Shown: positions 8,248 to 16,789, numbered from the stretch's first letter. The stretch is DNA of 47,971 bases from Actinomadura hibisca NBRC 15177 (GCF_001552635.1 NZ_BCRO01000100.1:1-47971), one strand, 5' to 3'. The notes: generated from the sequence alone by a model not told the origin. Program-made: numbers and translations.

Positions 8248-8604
8248 TCAGGCGACGGGTCGGCCCGCCCGGCGCCGGGGCCCGATCACCAGGGCCTCCA
8301 GCAGGCCGGGGAAGGCCTCGTCGACCTCCTCCCGGCGCAGCGCGTTCATGCGGGAGGTGCCGGCGTAGTACTGGCGGATGAGCCCGGCCTCGCGCAGCAC
8401 GTGGAAGTGGTGGGTGGCGGTGGACTTGCCGACCGGCAGGTCGATCGCGCCGCAGGGGAGGTCCTCGCGCGCGGCGTGCAGCTCGCCGACGATCAGGCGC
8501 CGCACCGGGTCGACCAGGGCTTCGAGCACCTGCTGGAGGGTGACCGTGCCGAGGTCGGGGTGGGGCGGGACGCGGTCCTGCGCGGTGCGCCGTGTCGTTG
8601 CCAT
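8248..8604 (-). CDS. ArsR/SmtB-family transcriptional regulator
   Basis: A 118-residue winged helix-turn-helix repressor. The fold runs LQQVLEALVDPVRRLIVGEL, then the recognition helix region PVGKSTATHHFHVLREAGLI and the wing (YAGTSRMNALRREEV). No CxC or other clear metal site is visible, so it belongs with the non-metal ArsR regulators that control adjacent oxidoreductases. The start is ATG 8604. It is divergent from the quinone-oxidoreductase-like gene at 8706. The shared spacer carries a repeated ATCGTAC element, consistent with control of both genes. Confidence 0.88.
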   Translation of the reverse strand: MATTRRTAQDRVPPHPDLGTVTLQQVLEALVDPVRRLIVGELHAAREDLPCGAIDLPVGKSTATHHFHVLREAGLIRQYYAGTSRMNALRREEVDEAFPGLLEALVIGPRRRAGRPVA

Positions 8605-8612
8605 GGTGCCTT

Positions 8613-8650
8613 ATCGTACGACGAGCATCGAAGTTTGACAATGATCGTAC
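8613..8650. promoter_or_regulatory. Candidate ArsR-type operator with repeated ATCGTAC
   Basis: ATCGTAC occurs at 8613-8619 and again at 8644-8650, 31 bp apart, or about three helical turns. The first copy is extended to the perfect palindrome TCGTACGA (8614-8621). A TTGACA hexamer (8635-8640) lies between them and could be the -35 of the rightward promoter. The -10 is not clear. Operator role is inferred from position. Confidence 0.4.
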
Positions 8651-8705
8651 TTATGGGTTTGGCTGGGCGCGGCGGTGAGCGCCACTGACGCGAAGGAGAT
8701 GTGCG

Positions 8706-9737
8706 ATGGCCAGGACGGTGCGGTTCCACGAGCACGGCGGCCCGGAAGTGTTGCGGCTGGAGGACGTGGAGGTCGGCGAGCCCGGCCCCGGTGAGCTGGC
8801 GATCCGGGTGGAGGCGATCGGGCTCAACCGGGCCGAGACGTTGTTCCGCAGCGGCAACTACATCGAGCCGGTGCGGCGGTTCCCCGCACGGCTCGGGACC
8901 GAGGCGGCGGGCGTGGTCGAGGCCGTGGGCGCGGACGTCACGGGCTTCGAGGCAGGGCAGCGGATCAGCGTGGTGCCCAGCTTCTCGATGAACGACTACG
9001 GGGTCTACGCGGAGCGCGCGATCGTCCCCGCCGCCGCGGTCGTGCACCGTCCCGAGGGGGTCGGCGCGGTCGAGGGCGCGGCGGTGTGGATGCCGTACGT
9101 GACGGCATACGGGGCGCTGGTGGAGGTCGGCGGCATGTCCGCCGGGGACACGGTGGTGCTGACGGCGGCCTCCAGCAGCGTGGGCCTCGCCGCGATCCAG
9201 ATCGCGCGCCGCGTGGGCGCGGTGCCCATCGCCACCACGCGGACCCGCGCGAAGAAGGACGCGCTGCTCAAGGCGGGGGCGGCCGAGGTGATCGTCACCG
9301 ACGAGGAGGACGTCGCGTCGCGCGTACTGGACCTGACGGCGGGCCGGGGTGCCGAGTTCGTCTTCGACAGCGTGGCGGGCCCCGGCGTGCTGGACCTGGC
9401 GAAGGCCGTCGCGCCCGGCGGGACGCTGTTCCTGTACGGGATGGTGAGCGGCCTGCCGACCCCGTACCCGGGCTTCGAGCTCGGGATGCCCGCGCTGAAC
9501 ATGCGCACCTACACGATCCACGAGACGACCCGGGACCCCGAGCGCCTGCGCCGCGCCGCGGCGTTCGTCAACTCGGGCCTGAGCAGCGGAGCCTTCCAGC
9601 CCGTGGTGGACCGCACCTTCGACCTGGCCGAGACCGCCGAGGCCCACCGCTATATGGAGGCGGGCAACCAGATAGGCAAGATCGTCATCACTGTCAGGTG
9701 GGGAGCGGTGCGCACCAGGTCGTTCAGCGCGTCATGA
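8706..9737 (+). CDS. Zinc-independent MDR oxidoreductase (NADPH:quinone reductase-like)
   Basis: A 343-residue medium-chain dehydrogenase/reductase, probably reducing quinones or enones with NADPH. The N-terminal GroES-like domain contains GPEVLRLEDVEVGEPGPGE and the GTEAAGVVEAVG motif. The Rossmann domain has VVLTAASSSVGLAAIQIAR (a variant of the usual GxxGxG loop), followed by FDSVAGPG and GTLFLYG. The catalytic-zinc Cys/His set of alcohol dehydrogenases is missing. The ATG at 8706 follows AAGGAG. Relatives usually end at the GNQIGKIVITV-type motif; here ~14 extra residues follow, so the stop may have been extended. Likely under the divergent ArsR regulator. Confidence 0.88.
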   Translation: MARTVRFHEHGGPEVLRLEDVEVGEPGPGELAIRVEAIGLNRAETLFRSGNYIEPVRRFPARLGTEAAGVVEAVGADVTGFEAGQRISVVPSFSMNDYGVYAERAIVPAAAVVHRPEGVGAVEGAAVWMPYVTAYGALVEVGGMSAGDTVVLTAASSSVGLAAIQIARRVGAVPIATTRTRAKKDALLKAGAAEVIVTDEEDVASRVLDLTAGRGAEFVFDSVAGPGVLDLAKAVAPGGTLFLYGMVSGLPTPYPGFELGMPALNMRTYTIHETTRDPERLRRAAAFVNSGLSSGAFQPVVDRTFDLAETAEAHRYMEAGNQIGKIVITVRWGAVRTRSFSAS

Positions 9738-9823
9738 CGACGTCCGGACATGTCGCCGAACGTTACCCATTCTCGCGCTACGTGTCCGGAGAAGGGAATC
9801 GAAAGTGTGTTTGTGCAGGTGGA

Positions 9824-10609
9824 TCAGGGGTTCTTGCGGGCTACCGCTGCGTAGAGGCCCTTTTGCTCGGTCGAGGTGATCGGGGTCGGGGGCCACCAGT
9901 CCTGGATCCAGGTCAGGCCCGGGGCCAGCAGTTCCAGGTCGCCGAAGAACGGTTCCACCTCGTCGCGGGAGCGCAGGGACAGCTGGGAGCTGGCCGGTCG
10001 GTACGCCTCGGTCGCCGCTTTCAGCTTGCCGTCCACGCCGTCGGCCGTGCCGTGGGTCAGCACCAGGAAGCCGCCCGGCGGGAGGGCGTCGCGCAGCGTC
10101 GCCACCAGGGACGCCGGGTCCTCCTCGTCCCGGATGAAGTGCAGGACCGCCACCAGCAGGATCGCCACCGGCTCGGTGAAGTCGATCAGTTTCTGCACCT
10201 CGGGGTGGTCCAGGATCCCGGCGGCGTCGCGCAGGTCCGCCTGCACGATCGTCGTGTTGCCGCCGTCCAGCAGGGCCCGGCCGTGGGTCAGCACCATCGG
10301 GTCGTTGTCCACGTAGACGACGCGGGCGTCCGGGGCGTCGCGGTGGGCCACCTGGTGCACGTTGTCCTGCGTGGGCAGGCCCGCGCCGATGTCCAGGAAC
10401 TGGCGGACGCCCTCCTCGCGCACCAGGTGGCGCACGGCCGCGCCGAGGAAGCGGCGGTTCTCGCGGACGGCCCGCACCACCTCGGGGTCCAGGGCGATGA
10501 GCTGCTCGGCCACCGCGCGGTCGGACTCGAAGTTGTCCTTGCCGCCCAGGAAGTAGTCGTAGATCCGGGCCGGTGCCGGACGGGAAGGGTCGATGGCGTC
10601 GGGTTCCAC
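9824..10609 (-). CDS. SAM-dependent methyltransferase, PF04672 (SAV2177/DUF574) type
   Basis: A 261-residue Rossmann methyltransferase of the actinomycete-expanded PF04672 family. The N-terminus has the family signature RPAPARIYDYFLGGKDNF. The SAM-binding loop is FLDIGAGLPTQDNVH, the acidic post-loop residue lies in VVYVDNDP, and AILLVAVLHFI with LPPGGFLVLTHG follow. The substrate is unknown for nearly all members. The GTG at 10609 is preferred because AGAGG lies 5 bases upstream; a GTG two codons earlier is possible. It stands alone between the oxidoreductase gene and the AhpD terminator. Confidence 0.85.
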   Translation of the reverse strand: MEPDAIDPSRPAPARIYDYFLGGKDNFESDRAVAEQLIALDPEVVRAVRENRRFLGAAVRHLVREEGVRQFLDIGAGLPTQDNVHQVAHRDAPDARVVYVDNDPMVLTHGRALLDGGNTTIVQADLRDAAGILDHPEVQKLIDFTEPVAILLVAVLHFIRDEEDPASLVATLRDALPPGGFLVLTHGTADGVDGKLKAATEAYRPASSQLSLRSRDEVEPFFGDLELLAPGLTWIQDWWPPTPITSTEQKGLYAAVARKNP

Positions 10610-10686
10610 GAGCACCTCTCGGGTCGGCGGCGGGCGCGCTTGACCGTGGATGCTAGGGCACTTCCGGTGGCTTTGGCAGGGGACGC

Positions 10687-10719
10687 GAAAGGCCCGGACG
10701 GCGGGCGTCCGGGCCTTTC
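10687..10719 (-). terminator. Terminator of the ahpC-ahpD transcript
   Basis: A perfect 14-bp inverted repeat (arms 10687-10700 and 10706-10719, GCGGG loop) starts 14 bases after the ahpD stop codon in its reading direction. It should end the leftward peroxide-defence operon. Confidence 0.8.
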
Positions 10720-10732
10720 GGGGTTCGGGGGG

Positions 10733-11275
10733 TCAGACCGTGGCGGGGGCCAGGGCGGCCTCGCCCTCCAGGGTCAGCGCGGCGGCGTGCACCACGGCGG
10801 CGATCTTGATCGCCTCCTGGATCTGCTCGCGCGGCATGCCCGCCTCGCGCAGCACCCGCTCGTGCGAGTCCAGGCACTGGCCGCAGCCGTTGATGGCCGA
10901 GACGGCGAGGCACCACAGCTCGAAGTCGACCTTGTCCACGCCCGGCTTGCCGATGATGTTCATCCGCAGGCCCGCGCGCAGGGTGCCGTAGGTGTCGTCG
11001 CTCAGCAGGTGCGTGGAGCGGTAGTAGACGTTGTTCATGGCCATGATCGAGGCGGCGCCCTTGGCGGCGTCGAACGCCTCGGCCGACAGGTAGTCGCCCG
11101 CCTCCTCGGCCAGTTCCCGGATGACGACCGGGTTGCGGCTGGCCAGCGCGGTGGCCAGCACGGTGCCCCAGAGCTGCTGCTCGCTGAGCTGGGAGGTGGA
11201 GGTCACCGAGCCCAGGTTGAGCTTGGTGTCCTTGGCGTAGTCCGGAAGGGACGACTTCAGCGCGTCAACGCTCAT
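10733..11275 (-). CDS. ahpD: Alkyl hydroperoxide reductase AhpD
   Basis: A 180-residue AhpD of the mycobacterial/Streptomyces type. It reduces oxidised AhpC using lipoylated partner proteins and has weak peroxidase activity itself. The redox motif is NGCGQCLDSHE with Cys131, Cys134 and His138. Glu119 (VDFELWC) fits the proton-relay glutamate. The residue between the cysteines next to Cys134 is Gln, where mycobacterial AhpD has His, so the relay may differ slightly. Start ATG 11275. It lies downstream of ahpC in the same direction, separated by 247 bp of hairpin-rich sequence. Confidence 0.95.
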   Translation of the reverse strand: MSVDALKSSLPDYAKDTKLNLGSVTSTSQLSEQQLWGTVLATALASRNPVVIRELAEEAGDYLSAEAFDAAKGAASIMAMNNVYYRSTHLLSDDTYGTLRAGLRMNIIGKPGVDKVDFELWCLAVSAINGCGQCLDSHERVLREAGMPREQIQEAIKIAAVVHAAALTLEGEAALAPATV

Positions 11276-11298
11276 GGTTCCTGGGTCCTTTCAAACGA

Positions 11299-11509
11299 AC
11301 GGCCGGCCGCGCGACACGGCGGCCGGCCGTCGGGGTGTTACGGGGTGAAGGCGCGCGGTCCTCGACGCGAGGACCTCAGCCGTCACGCGAGTGACTGACT
11401 GGATCGGCGGGGCGATGCCGGAGGCGAGTCCCGCCGATCCAGATCGCGAAGCGATGCGGCACTCGCCAAGACACGGTCAGGGGTGCGAGCCGCCAGGCGA
11501 GCGCCCCTG
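11299..11509 (-). repeat. Array of six inverted repeats in the ahpC-ahpD spacer
   Basis: Six back-to-back inverted repeats fill this spacer. They are 11299-11330 (12-bp arms, 8-base loop), 11357-11375 (8-bp arms), 11382-11395 (5-bp), 11399-11442 (13-bp arms, 18-base loop), 11443-11455 (5-bp) and 11478-11509 (9-bp arms with one G-U). Arms are perfect except where noted. The region would lie in the ahpC-ahpD transcript, where it could attenuate, process or stabilise the mRNA. A terminator for ahpC alone is also possible. No open frame here is credible. Confidence 0.7.
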
Positions 11510-11522
11510 GGCCGGGGCTCTG

Positions 11523-12077
11523 TCAGGCACCCGCCATCAGCTTGCCGGCGTCGAGGGTGTCCTCGCCCTTGTTCCAGTTGCACGGGCACAGCTCGTCGGA
11601 CTGCAGGGCGTCGAGGACCCGCAGGACCTCCTTGACGTTCCGGCCGACCGAGCCCGCGGTCACCATCGTGAACTGGATCTCGTTGTTCTGGTCCACGATG
11701 AAGGTGGCGCGCTGGGCGACGCCGTCCTCGGTCAGGATGCCCAGGGCGCCGGCGAGCTCGCGGTTCAGGTCCGAGAGCATCGGGAACGGCAGCTCGCGCA
11801 GGTCCGGGTGGTCCTTGCGCCAGGCGTAGTGCACGAACTCGTTGTCGACCGAGGCGCCCAGGACCTGCGCGTCGCGGTCGGCGAACTCCTCGTTGAGACG
11901 GCCGAACTCGGCGATCTCGGTCGGACACACGAAGGTGAAGTCCTTGGGCCAGAAGAACACGACGCGCCACTTGCCCTCGTAGGACTTGTGGTTGATCGTC
12001 TCGAACGCGTTGTCAGCGTCCAGGGACACGCAGGCGGTCAGCTCGTACTCGGGGAACTGGTCACCGACAGTAAGCAC
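11523..12077 (-). CDS. ahpC: Alkyl hydroperoxide reductase peroxiredoxin AhpC
   Basis: A 184-residue 2-Cys peroxiredoxin that reduces H2O2 and organic hydroperoxides. The peroxidatic Cys51 lies in FTFVCPTEI. Two C-terminal cysteines, Cys164 and Cys166 in ELCPCNW, match the three-cysteine AhpC of mycobacteria and Streptomyces, which uses AhpD as reductant. The GTG at 12077 is chosen over an in-frame start 10 codons upstream because AAGGAG (12083-12088 on the complement) precedes it at the proper distance and the conserved LTVGDQFPEY begins there. It is divergent from oxyR and expected to be induced by peroxide through OxyR. Confidence 0.97.
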   Translation of the reverse strand: MLTVGDQFPEYELTACVSLDADNAFETINHKSYEGKWRVVFFWPKDFTFVCPTEIAEFGRLNEEFADRDAQVLGASVDNEFVHYAWRKDHPDLRELPFPMLSDLNRELAGALGILTEDGVAQRATFIVDQNNEIQFTMVTAGSVGRNVKEVLRVLDALQSDELCPCNWNKGEDTLDAGKLMAGA

Positions 12078-12189
12078 GCAGGCTCCTTGGTTTTTCGCGT
12101 GTGTCACCCACCTGAACAGGGTGGGTCGAGTGGGTGGGGCCGGGAGGGCGGGCCGCGCCCGTCCACCGGCGTCACTCAGAGTGCCTCAG

Positions 12190-12244
12190 GTATCGTGAAA
12201 AGAGAAATCGATCTATCGCGTCAACGTGATAGGAGTTTGCTATC
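12190..12244. promoter_or_regulatory. Candidate OxyR operator in the ahpC-oxyR spacer
   Basis: Repeated TATC/GATA half-sites cluster here: TATCG at 12191, CTATC at 12213-12217, GATAG at 12228-12232 and CTATC at 12240-12244. CTATC-N10-GATAG is an inverted pair close to the LysR-type ATC-N9-GAT pattern, and GATAG-N7-CTATC is a second pair. The last half-site covers the apparent first codon of oxyR, so OxyR bound here would also repress itself. Inferred from position and symmetry. Confidence 0.5.
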
Positions 12245-13162
12245 AGCAGACCCACGGTGGCCCAGTTGCGCGCCTTCGCCGCACTGGCCGAGCACCTGCA
12301 CTTCCGGGACGCCGCCGCCGCGCTGCGCATGAGCCAGCCCGCCTTGTCCGGCGCCGTGGCGGCTCTTGAGGAGAGTTTGAACACCCGGCTGGTGGAGCGT
12401 ACGACACGCCGGGTGCTCCTCACCGCGGCGGGGGAGCGCGTCGCCCGCCGCGCCCAGCACATCCTCGCCGACCTGGACCGACTCGTGGACGAGGTGCACG
12501 CGGTGCGCGGGCCGCTGGTGGGGCCGCTGCGGCTCGGCGTCATCCCCACGGTGGCGCCGTACCTGCTGCCGCCGGTGCTGCCCCGGCTGGCCGCCGGGTT
12601 CCCCGATCTCGAACTGTCGGTGCACGAGGAGCAGACCGAGACGATCGTCGCCGAGCTGCTCGCCGGACGCCTCGACGTGGTGGTGCTCGCGCTGCCCGCG
12701 CCCGCCCATGGCGTGACTGAACTCACGCTCTACGAGGAGGACTTCGTCCTGGTGGCCCCCGCCTCCTCGCGCCTGGACGGGCCGGTGCAGCGCCAGGTGC
12801 TCAACGAGCTGGATGTGATCCTGCTCAACGAGGGCCACTGCCTCCGCGACCAGGCCCTGGACGTCTGCCGCGAGGCCGGGGCCCGCGCCGCCGCCGCGAC
12901 CTACGCCACCAGCCTCTCCACCCTCGTCCAGCTCGTGTCCGGCGGCCTCGGCGTCACGCTGGTCCCCGAGACCGCGCTGCCCGTCGAGACGCGCCGCGCC
13001 CCCGGCCTCAGCGAGCACCGCTTCGCCGCGCCCGCCCCCTTCCGGCGCATCGGCCTGGGCTACCGCGCCACCTCCCCGCGCGCCGACGAGTTCCGCGCGC
13101 TCGCCGACACCATCCGCGCCGCCGTCGCCGAGAGCGACGTCAACGTGCGCCAGCCCGCGTAG
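12242..13162 (+). CDS. oxyR: OxyR, LysR-type peroxide sensor
   Basis: A LysR-family regulator of ~306 residues. The N-terminal winged helix-turn-helix reads EHLHFRDAAAALRMSQPALSGAVAALE. The effector domain carries the OxyR redox pair in GHCLRDQALDVC, with two cysteines 9 apart as in E. coli Cys199/Cys208, which form a disulphide on peroxide exposure. The first ordinary start, GTG 12257, is 21 bases from the Shine-Dalgarno AGGAG (12231-12235). The codon at the ideal distance is ATC 12242, giving SRPTVAQLRAF, a segment I recall being conserved in Streptomyces OxyR. An in-frame stop at 12230 rules out longer starts. It activates the divergent ahpC-ahpD genes. Confidence 0.93.
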   Translation: MSRPTVAQLRAFAALAEHLHFRDAAAALRMSQPALSGAVAALEESLNTRLVERTTRRVLLTAAGERVARRAQHILADLDRLVDEVHAVRGPLVGPLRLGVIPTVAPYLLPPVLPRLAAGFPDLELSVHEEQTETIVAELLAGRLDVVVLALPAPAHGVTELTLYEEDFVLVAPASSRLDGPVQRQVLNELDVILLNEGHCLRDQALDVCREAGARAAAATYATSLSTLVQLVSGGLGVTLVPETALPVETRRAPGLSEHRFAAPAPFRRIGLGYRATSPRADEFRALADTIRAAVAESDVNVRQPA

Positions 13163-13188
13163 GTCAAGACTGGGTCAGCGGACGGTCC

Positions 13189-13219
13189 AGCATTCGCGAT
13201 GCGCAGTCATGCGAATGCT
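13189..13219. terminator. Inverted repeat between oxyR and the envelope locus
   Basis: Arms AGCATTCGC (13189-13197) and GCGAATGCT (13211-13219) are perfect 9-bp complements around a 13-base loop. They lie 27 bases after the oxyR stop and 70 bases before the first TagF-like gene. It could be an oxyR terminator or an operator for the glycan locus. The low GC of the arms argues slightly for a protein site. Confidence 0.4.
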
Positions 13220-13288
13220 CTGCGTAACCATGCTGGCGGGGCGCCGGTTCCGCACCCGGCCCCCGTCCTCCAGCAGCAGGAGCGCTCC

Positions 13289-16200
13289 TTGTCTCCCATG
13301 ATCAGCGTCGTCGTGCCGGTCTACAACGTCGAGCCCTACCTCGACGCCTGCCTGCGGTCGCTGGCCGCGCAGTCCCTGGCCGGCATCGAGGTCGTCATGG
13401 TCGACGACGGCTCCACCGACGGCAGCGGCCGCGTCGCCGCCAAGTTCGCCGAGCGCGACGACCGCTTCCGGCTGATCCGCCAGGACAACGCGGGCCTGGG
13501 CGCGGCCCGCAACGCCGGCGTCGCCGAGGCGTGCGGGGAGTACCTGGCGTTCGTCGACTCCGACGACCTGCTGCCGCCCCACGCGCTGGAGTACCTGCTG
13601 ACCGCGCTGGAGGAGACGGGCTCGGACTTCGCCGCCGGGAACGTGCAGCGCTTCGACGCCGCCGGGGTCCGCCAGTCCCCGATGCACCGCCGCGCGTTCG
13701 CCGAGACCGTGCACGCCACCCACGTCACCCGCCGCGACGAGCTGCTGGTGGACCGGCTGGTCACCAACAAGTTGTGGCGGCGCTCGTTCTGGGACGAGCA
13801 GGGCTTCGAGTTCCCCGAGGGCGTGCTGCACGAGGACATCCTCATCGCGATCTCCGCGCACTTCCTGGCCTCGGCCGTGGACGTGCTGGAGGCCCCGGTC
13901 TACCTGTGGCGCGTCCGCCCCGACGAGGACCGCTCCATCACCCAGAACCGCACCCGCGAGGGCGCGCTGGAGCACCGCGTGCAGGCGGTCCGCACCGTCG
14001 CCCGGTTCCTGTCCGACCAGGGCCTGACCGACCAGAAGCGCCGCTGGGACCAGGCGGTGCTGGCCGACGACCTGCGCCTGTTCCTCCAGGTCCTGGACGA
14101 GGGCGACGAGGACTACCGGGCGCGCTTCCTCGACCAGGCCAACACCTACCTCGCCGAGTGCGACCCCGAGACCGTCGCGGGCCTGAAGGTCATCGACCGG
14201 CTCAAGTGGCACCTGGTCGGCCGCCGCCTGATGCCCGAGCTGCTGGAGACGCTGACCTTCGAGAAGAGCCGCGAGATGGCCCGCGCGGGCGTGATCCGGC
14301 GCGGGGTGCGCTACTACGCCGCCTACCCGTTCTTCGGCGACGCGCAGCCGGGCGTGCCCGACCACGTCTACCGGCTCGGCGAGGAGCTGGAGGTCCGGCA
14401 GAAGGCCGAGTCGGTCGCCTGGGACGGCGAGCGCCTGGTGGTGGAGGGCTCGGCGCGGCTGCGCTGGCTGACGCCGCGCCGCCGCTGGCAGCAGCGGATG
14501 ATGGCCTGGCTGGTGTGCCGCGAGACCGGCGAGCGGGTGCCGGTGCGGGTGGCGACCTTCGACCGCGCCGCCACGCCGGCGGCCGCGTCCGCCGCGTCCG
14601 GCCACGACTGGAGCGGCTACCGGATCATCGTGGACCCGCGCCGGCTCGCCGGGAAGGGCACCGCCTGGCGCGTGGAGTTGTGGATGCTGAACCGCGGCAT
14701 CTTCCGCCGCGTGGATCTGCGCTCGCCGTCGGCGGCCGCGCGCCGCCTGGAGGCCCGCCAGGTCGGCGGCGTGTGGGTGCGCCCGGAGTGGGCGGCGGGC
14801 GGCGACCTGGTGGTGCGCACCGGCGACGACGCGGTGATCGTCACCGGGATGGAGCCGACCGGCGGGACGCTGGAGTTGTCGTGCTCGGCCCCGGCCAGGC
14901 TGCTGTGGGGCAGCCACCTGCGCATCACCCGGCTGCCCGGCTGCGCGCCGCAGCTGCACCCGCTGACCCGCGGCCCCGAGGGCGCGGGCTTCACCACCCG
15001 GCTGCCGCTGGCCGAGCTGCTGCCGTCGGCGCCCGCGCCGGTGTTCGCCGAGGACGGCCCGGAGGCCGCCGCGTTCGGCGACACCACCGCCTGGCGGATC
15101 GAGCTGGTCGGCGCGGACGGCACCGCGACGCCGCTGATCCTGCCCGCGCCCGCGCTGCCGGTCCGGCACGGCGCCGACGGCCGCGAGATCGTCGCGCTGC
15201 GCTCGGCCACCGGCCACCTGGAGCTGGTGGCCCGGCCCGTGCGGCCGCTCGCCGACACCGTCGACCACACCCCCGGCGGCCTGCGGATCGCGGGCGGCCT
15301 GCCGGTGCGCGCCGAGCTGGCCGCCGGGCTGGTCGTCAAGGCCGACGGGCGCGTCGGGGAGCACCTGTTCCCGCTGGAGCACCACGACGGCTGCTTCGCC
15401 GTCGAGTTCGACCCGTGCCGGGTGGAGTCGCTGGCGGGCGCGCTGCCGCTGCCCAAGGGCACCTACCGCATGTACGTGCGGCTGGTCTGCGACGACGGCA
15501 CCCGCGACGCGCCCGTCCAGGCCGCCGCGCCGCCCCCGCTGGAGGAGGTGCTGCGCGACGGCCGCCGCCTCGCGCTGTCCGCCGGGCCCGACCTGGCGCT
15601 GCGGCTGCGCGTGCTCGGCGACCTGCCCGCCGAGGAGACCGGCCGGCAGCGGCAGAACCGGCTGACCGGCGAGGTCTACCCGGCGCTGCGCGACGAGCCG
15701 ATGTTGCGGCAGGCGGTGTTCGAGAGCTACTTCGGCCGCCAGTACTCCGACAGCCCGCGCGCCATCCTGGAGGAGCTGCGCCGCCGCGGCACCGACCTGG
15801 ACCTGCTGTGGGTCGTCGCCGATGGGCAGGCCGCGCCGCCCGAGGGGCTGACCGTGGTGCGCCGGGGCAGCCGCGCCTACTACGAGGCGCTGGCCCGCTC
15901 GGCGTACGTGGTCACCAACAGCCACCTGCCGATGTGGTTCCGCCGCCGCAAGGGGCAGCGCGTCGTGCAGACCTGGCACGGCGCGACCCTCAAGCGCATC
16001 GGGTTCGACATCGAGAAGGTGCGCTTCGCCGCCCGCGACTACCACGAGCGGCTGCGCACCGAGATCGGGCAGTGGGACCGCCTGGTCTCGCCGAGTCCCT
16101 GGTGCACGCCGATCCTCAAGAAGGCGTTCGGGTACGAGGGCGACGTCCTGGAGACCGGCTACCCGCGCAACGACATCTTCCACGCCGACGACCGCGACAA

Positions 16201-16789
16201 GGTCGCCGAGGCCGTCCGCGAGCGCATCGGCGTCCCGGCGGGCAAGAAGGTCGTGCTGTACGCGCCGACCTGGCGCGACGACCGTTTCTACGGCCGTGGC
16301 CGCTACCGCCTGGACCTGCGCCTGGACCTGGAGCGCATGCGCGCCGAACTCGGCGACGACCACGTCCTGATGGTCCGCCGCCACCCCAACATCGTGGACC
16401 GCCTGCCCGGCAGCGGCGAGGGTTTCGTCTTCGACGTGTCGCTCTATCCGGAGATGCAGGAACTGCTCCTGATCAGCGACATCCTCGTCACCGACTACTC
16501 GTCGGTCATGTTCGACTTCGCCATCACCGGCCGCCCGATGCTCTTCTTCACCTACGACCTGGAGAACTACCGGGACGAGCTGCGCGGCTTCTACTTCGAC
16601 TTCGAGAAGCTCGCCCCCGGCCCGCTGCTACGGACCGGCGAGCAGGTCGTGGACGCCATCGCGCGCATCGACGAGGTCGCCGCCGAGCACGCCGACGCCT
16701 ACGCCGAATTCGCCCGGCTGCACTGCGCGCTGGACGACGGAAAGGCCACCGCCCGCGTCGTGGACCAGGTATTTGGCGGGCTCTCCTAG
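13289..16789 (+). CDS. Bifunctional GT2 / CDP-glycerol glycerophosphotransferase (TagF-like), copy 1
   Basis: A 1,166-residue wall-polymer enzyme. Residues ~1-230 form a GT-A family 2 glycosyltransferase (ISVVVPVYNVEPYL, VDDGSTDGS, DSDD at 90-93). Residues ~330-780 form a poorly characterised beta-rich middle. Residues ~806-1166 are a TagF/TagB-type glycerophosphotransferase (PF04464) with SDSPRAI, TWHG at ~895, GYPRND, YAPTWR, RRHPN and TDYSS at ~1068. It is expected to add sugar and poly(glycerol phosphate)-like units at the inner membrane face. No transmembrane helix is visible. The TTG start at 13289 is taken because AGGAG lies 6 bases upstream and the paralogue at 20528 starts the same way (TTG, then xPxIS). 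Confidence 0.9.
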   Translation: MSPMISVVVPVYNVEPYLDACLRSLAAQSLAGIEVVMVDDGSTDGSGRVAAKFAERDDRFRLIRQDNAGLGAARNAGVAEACGEYLAFVDSDDLLPPHALEYLLTALEETGSDFAAGNVQRFDAAGVRQSPMHRRAFAETVHATHVTRRDELLVDRLVTNKLWRRSFWDEQGFEFPEGVLHEDILIAISAHFLASAVDVLEAPVYLWRVRPDEDRSITQNRTREGALEHRVQAVRTVARFLSDQGLTDQKRRWDQAVLADDLRLFLQVLDEGDEDYRARFLDQANTYLAECDPETVAGLKVIDRLKWHLVGRRLMPELLETLTFEKSREMARAGVIRRGVRYYAAYPFFGDAQPGVPDHVYRLGEELEVRQKAESVAWDGERLVVEGSARLRWLTPRRRWQQRMMAWLVCRETGERVPVRVATFDRAATPAAASAASGHDWSGYRIIVDPRRLAGKGTAWRVELWMLNRGIFRRVDLRSPSAAARRLEARQVGGVWVRPEWAAGGDLVVRTGDDAVIVTGMEPTGGTLELSCSAPARLLWGSHLRITRLPGCAPQLHPLTRGPEGAGFTTRLPLAELLPSAPAPVFAEDGPEAAAFGDTTAWRIELVGADGTATPLILPAPALPVRHGADGREIVALRSATGHLELVARPVRPLADTVDHTPGGLRIAGGLPVRAELAAGLVVKADGRVGEHLFPLEHHDGCFAVEFDPCRVESLAGALPLPKGTYRMYVRLVCDDGTRDAPVQAAAPPPLEEVLRDGRRLALSAGPDLALRLRVLGDLPAEETGRQRQNRLTGEVYPALRDEPMLRQAVFESYFGRQYSDSPRAILEELRRRGTDLDLLWVVADGQAAPPEGLTVVRRGSRAYYEALARSAYVVTNSHLPMWFRRRKGQRVVQTWHGATLKRIGFDIEKVRFAARDYHERLRTEIGQWDRLVSPSPWCTPILKKAFGYEGDVLETGYPRNDIFHADDRDKVAEAVRERIGVPAGKKVVLYAPTWRDDRFYGRGRYRLDLRLDLERMRAELGDDHVLMVRRHPNIVDRLPGSGEGFVFDVSLYPEMQELLLISDILVTDYSSVMFDFAITGRPMLFFTYDLENYRDELRGFYFDFEKLAPGPLLRTGEQVVDAIARIDEVAAEHADAYAEFARLHCALDDGKATARVVDQVFGGLS

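Noticed and set aside
13175..16384. 1,069-codon open frame on the minus strand
   Set aside because: It is the antisense shadow of TagF-like copy 1. Its translation is Val/Ala/Gln/His/Arg-rich without domains, as expected from high-GC third positions.
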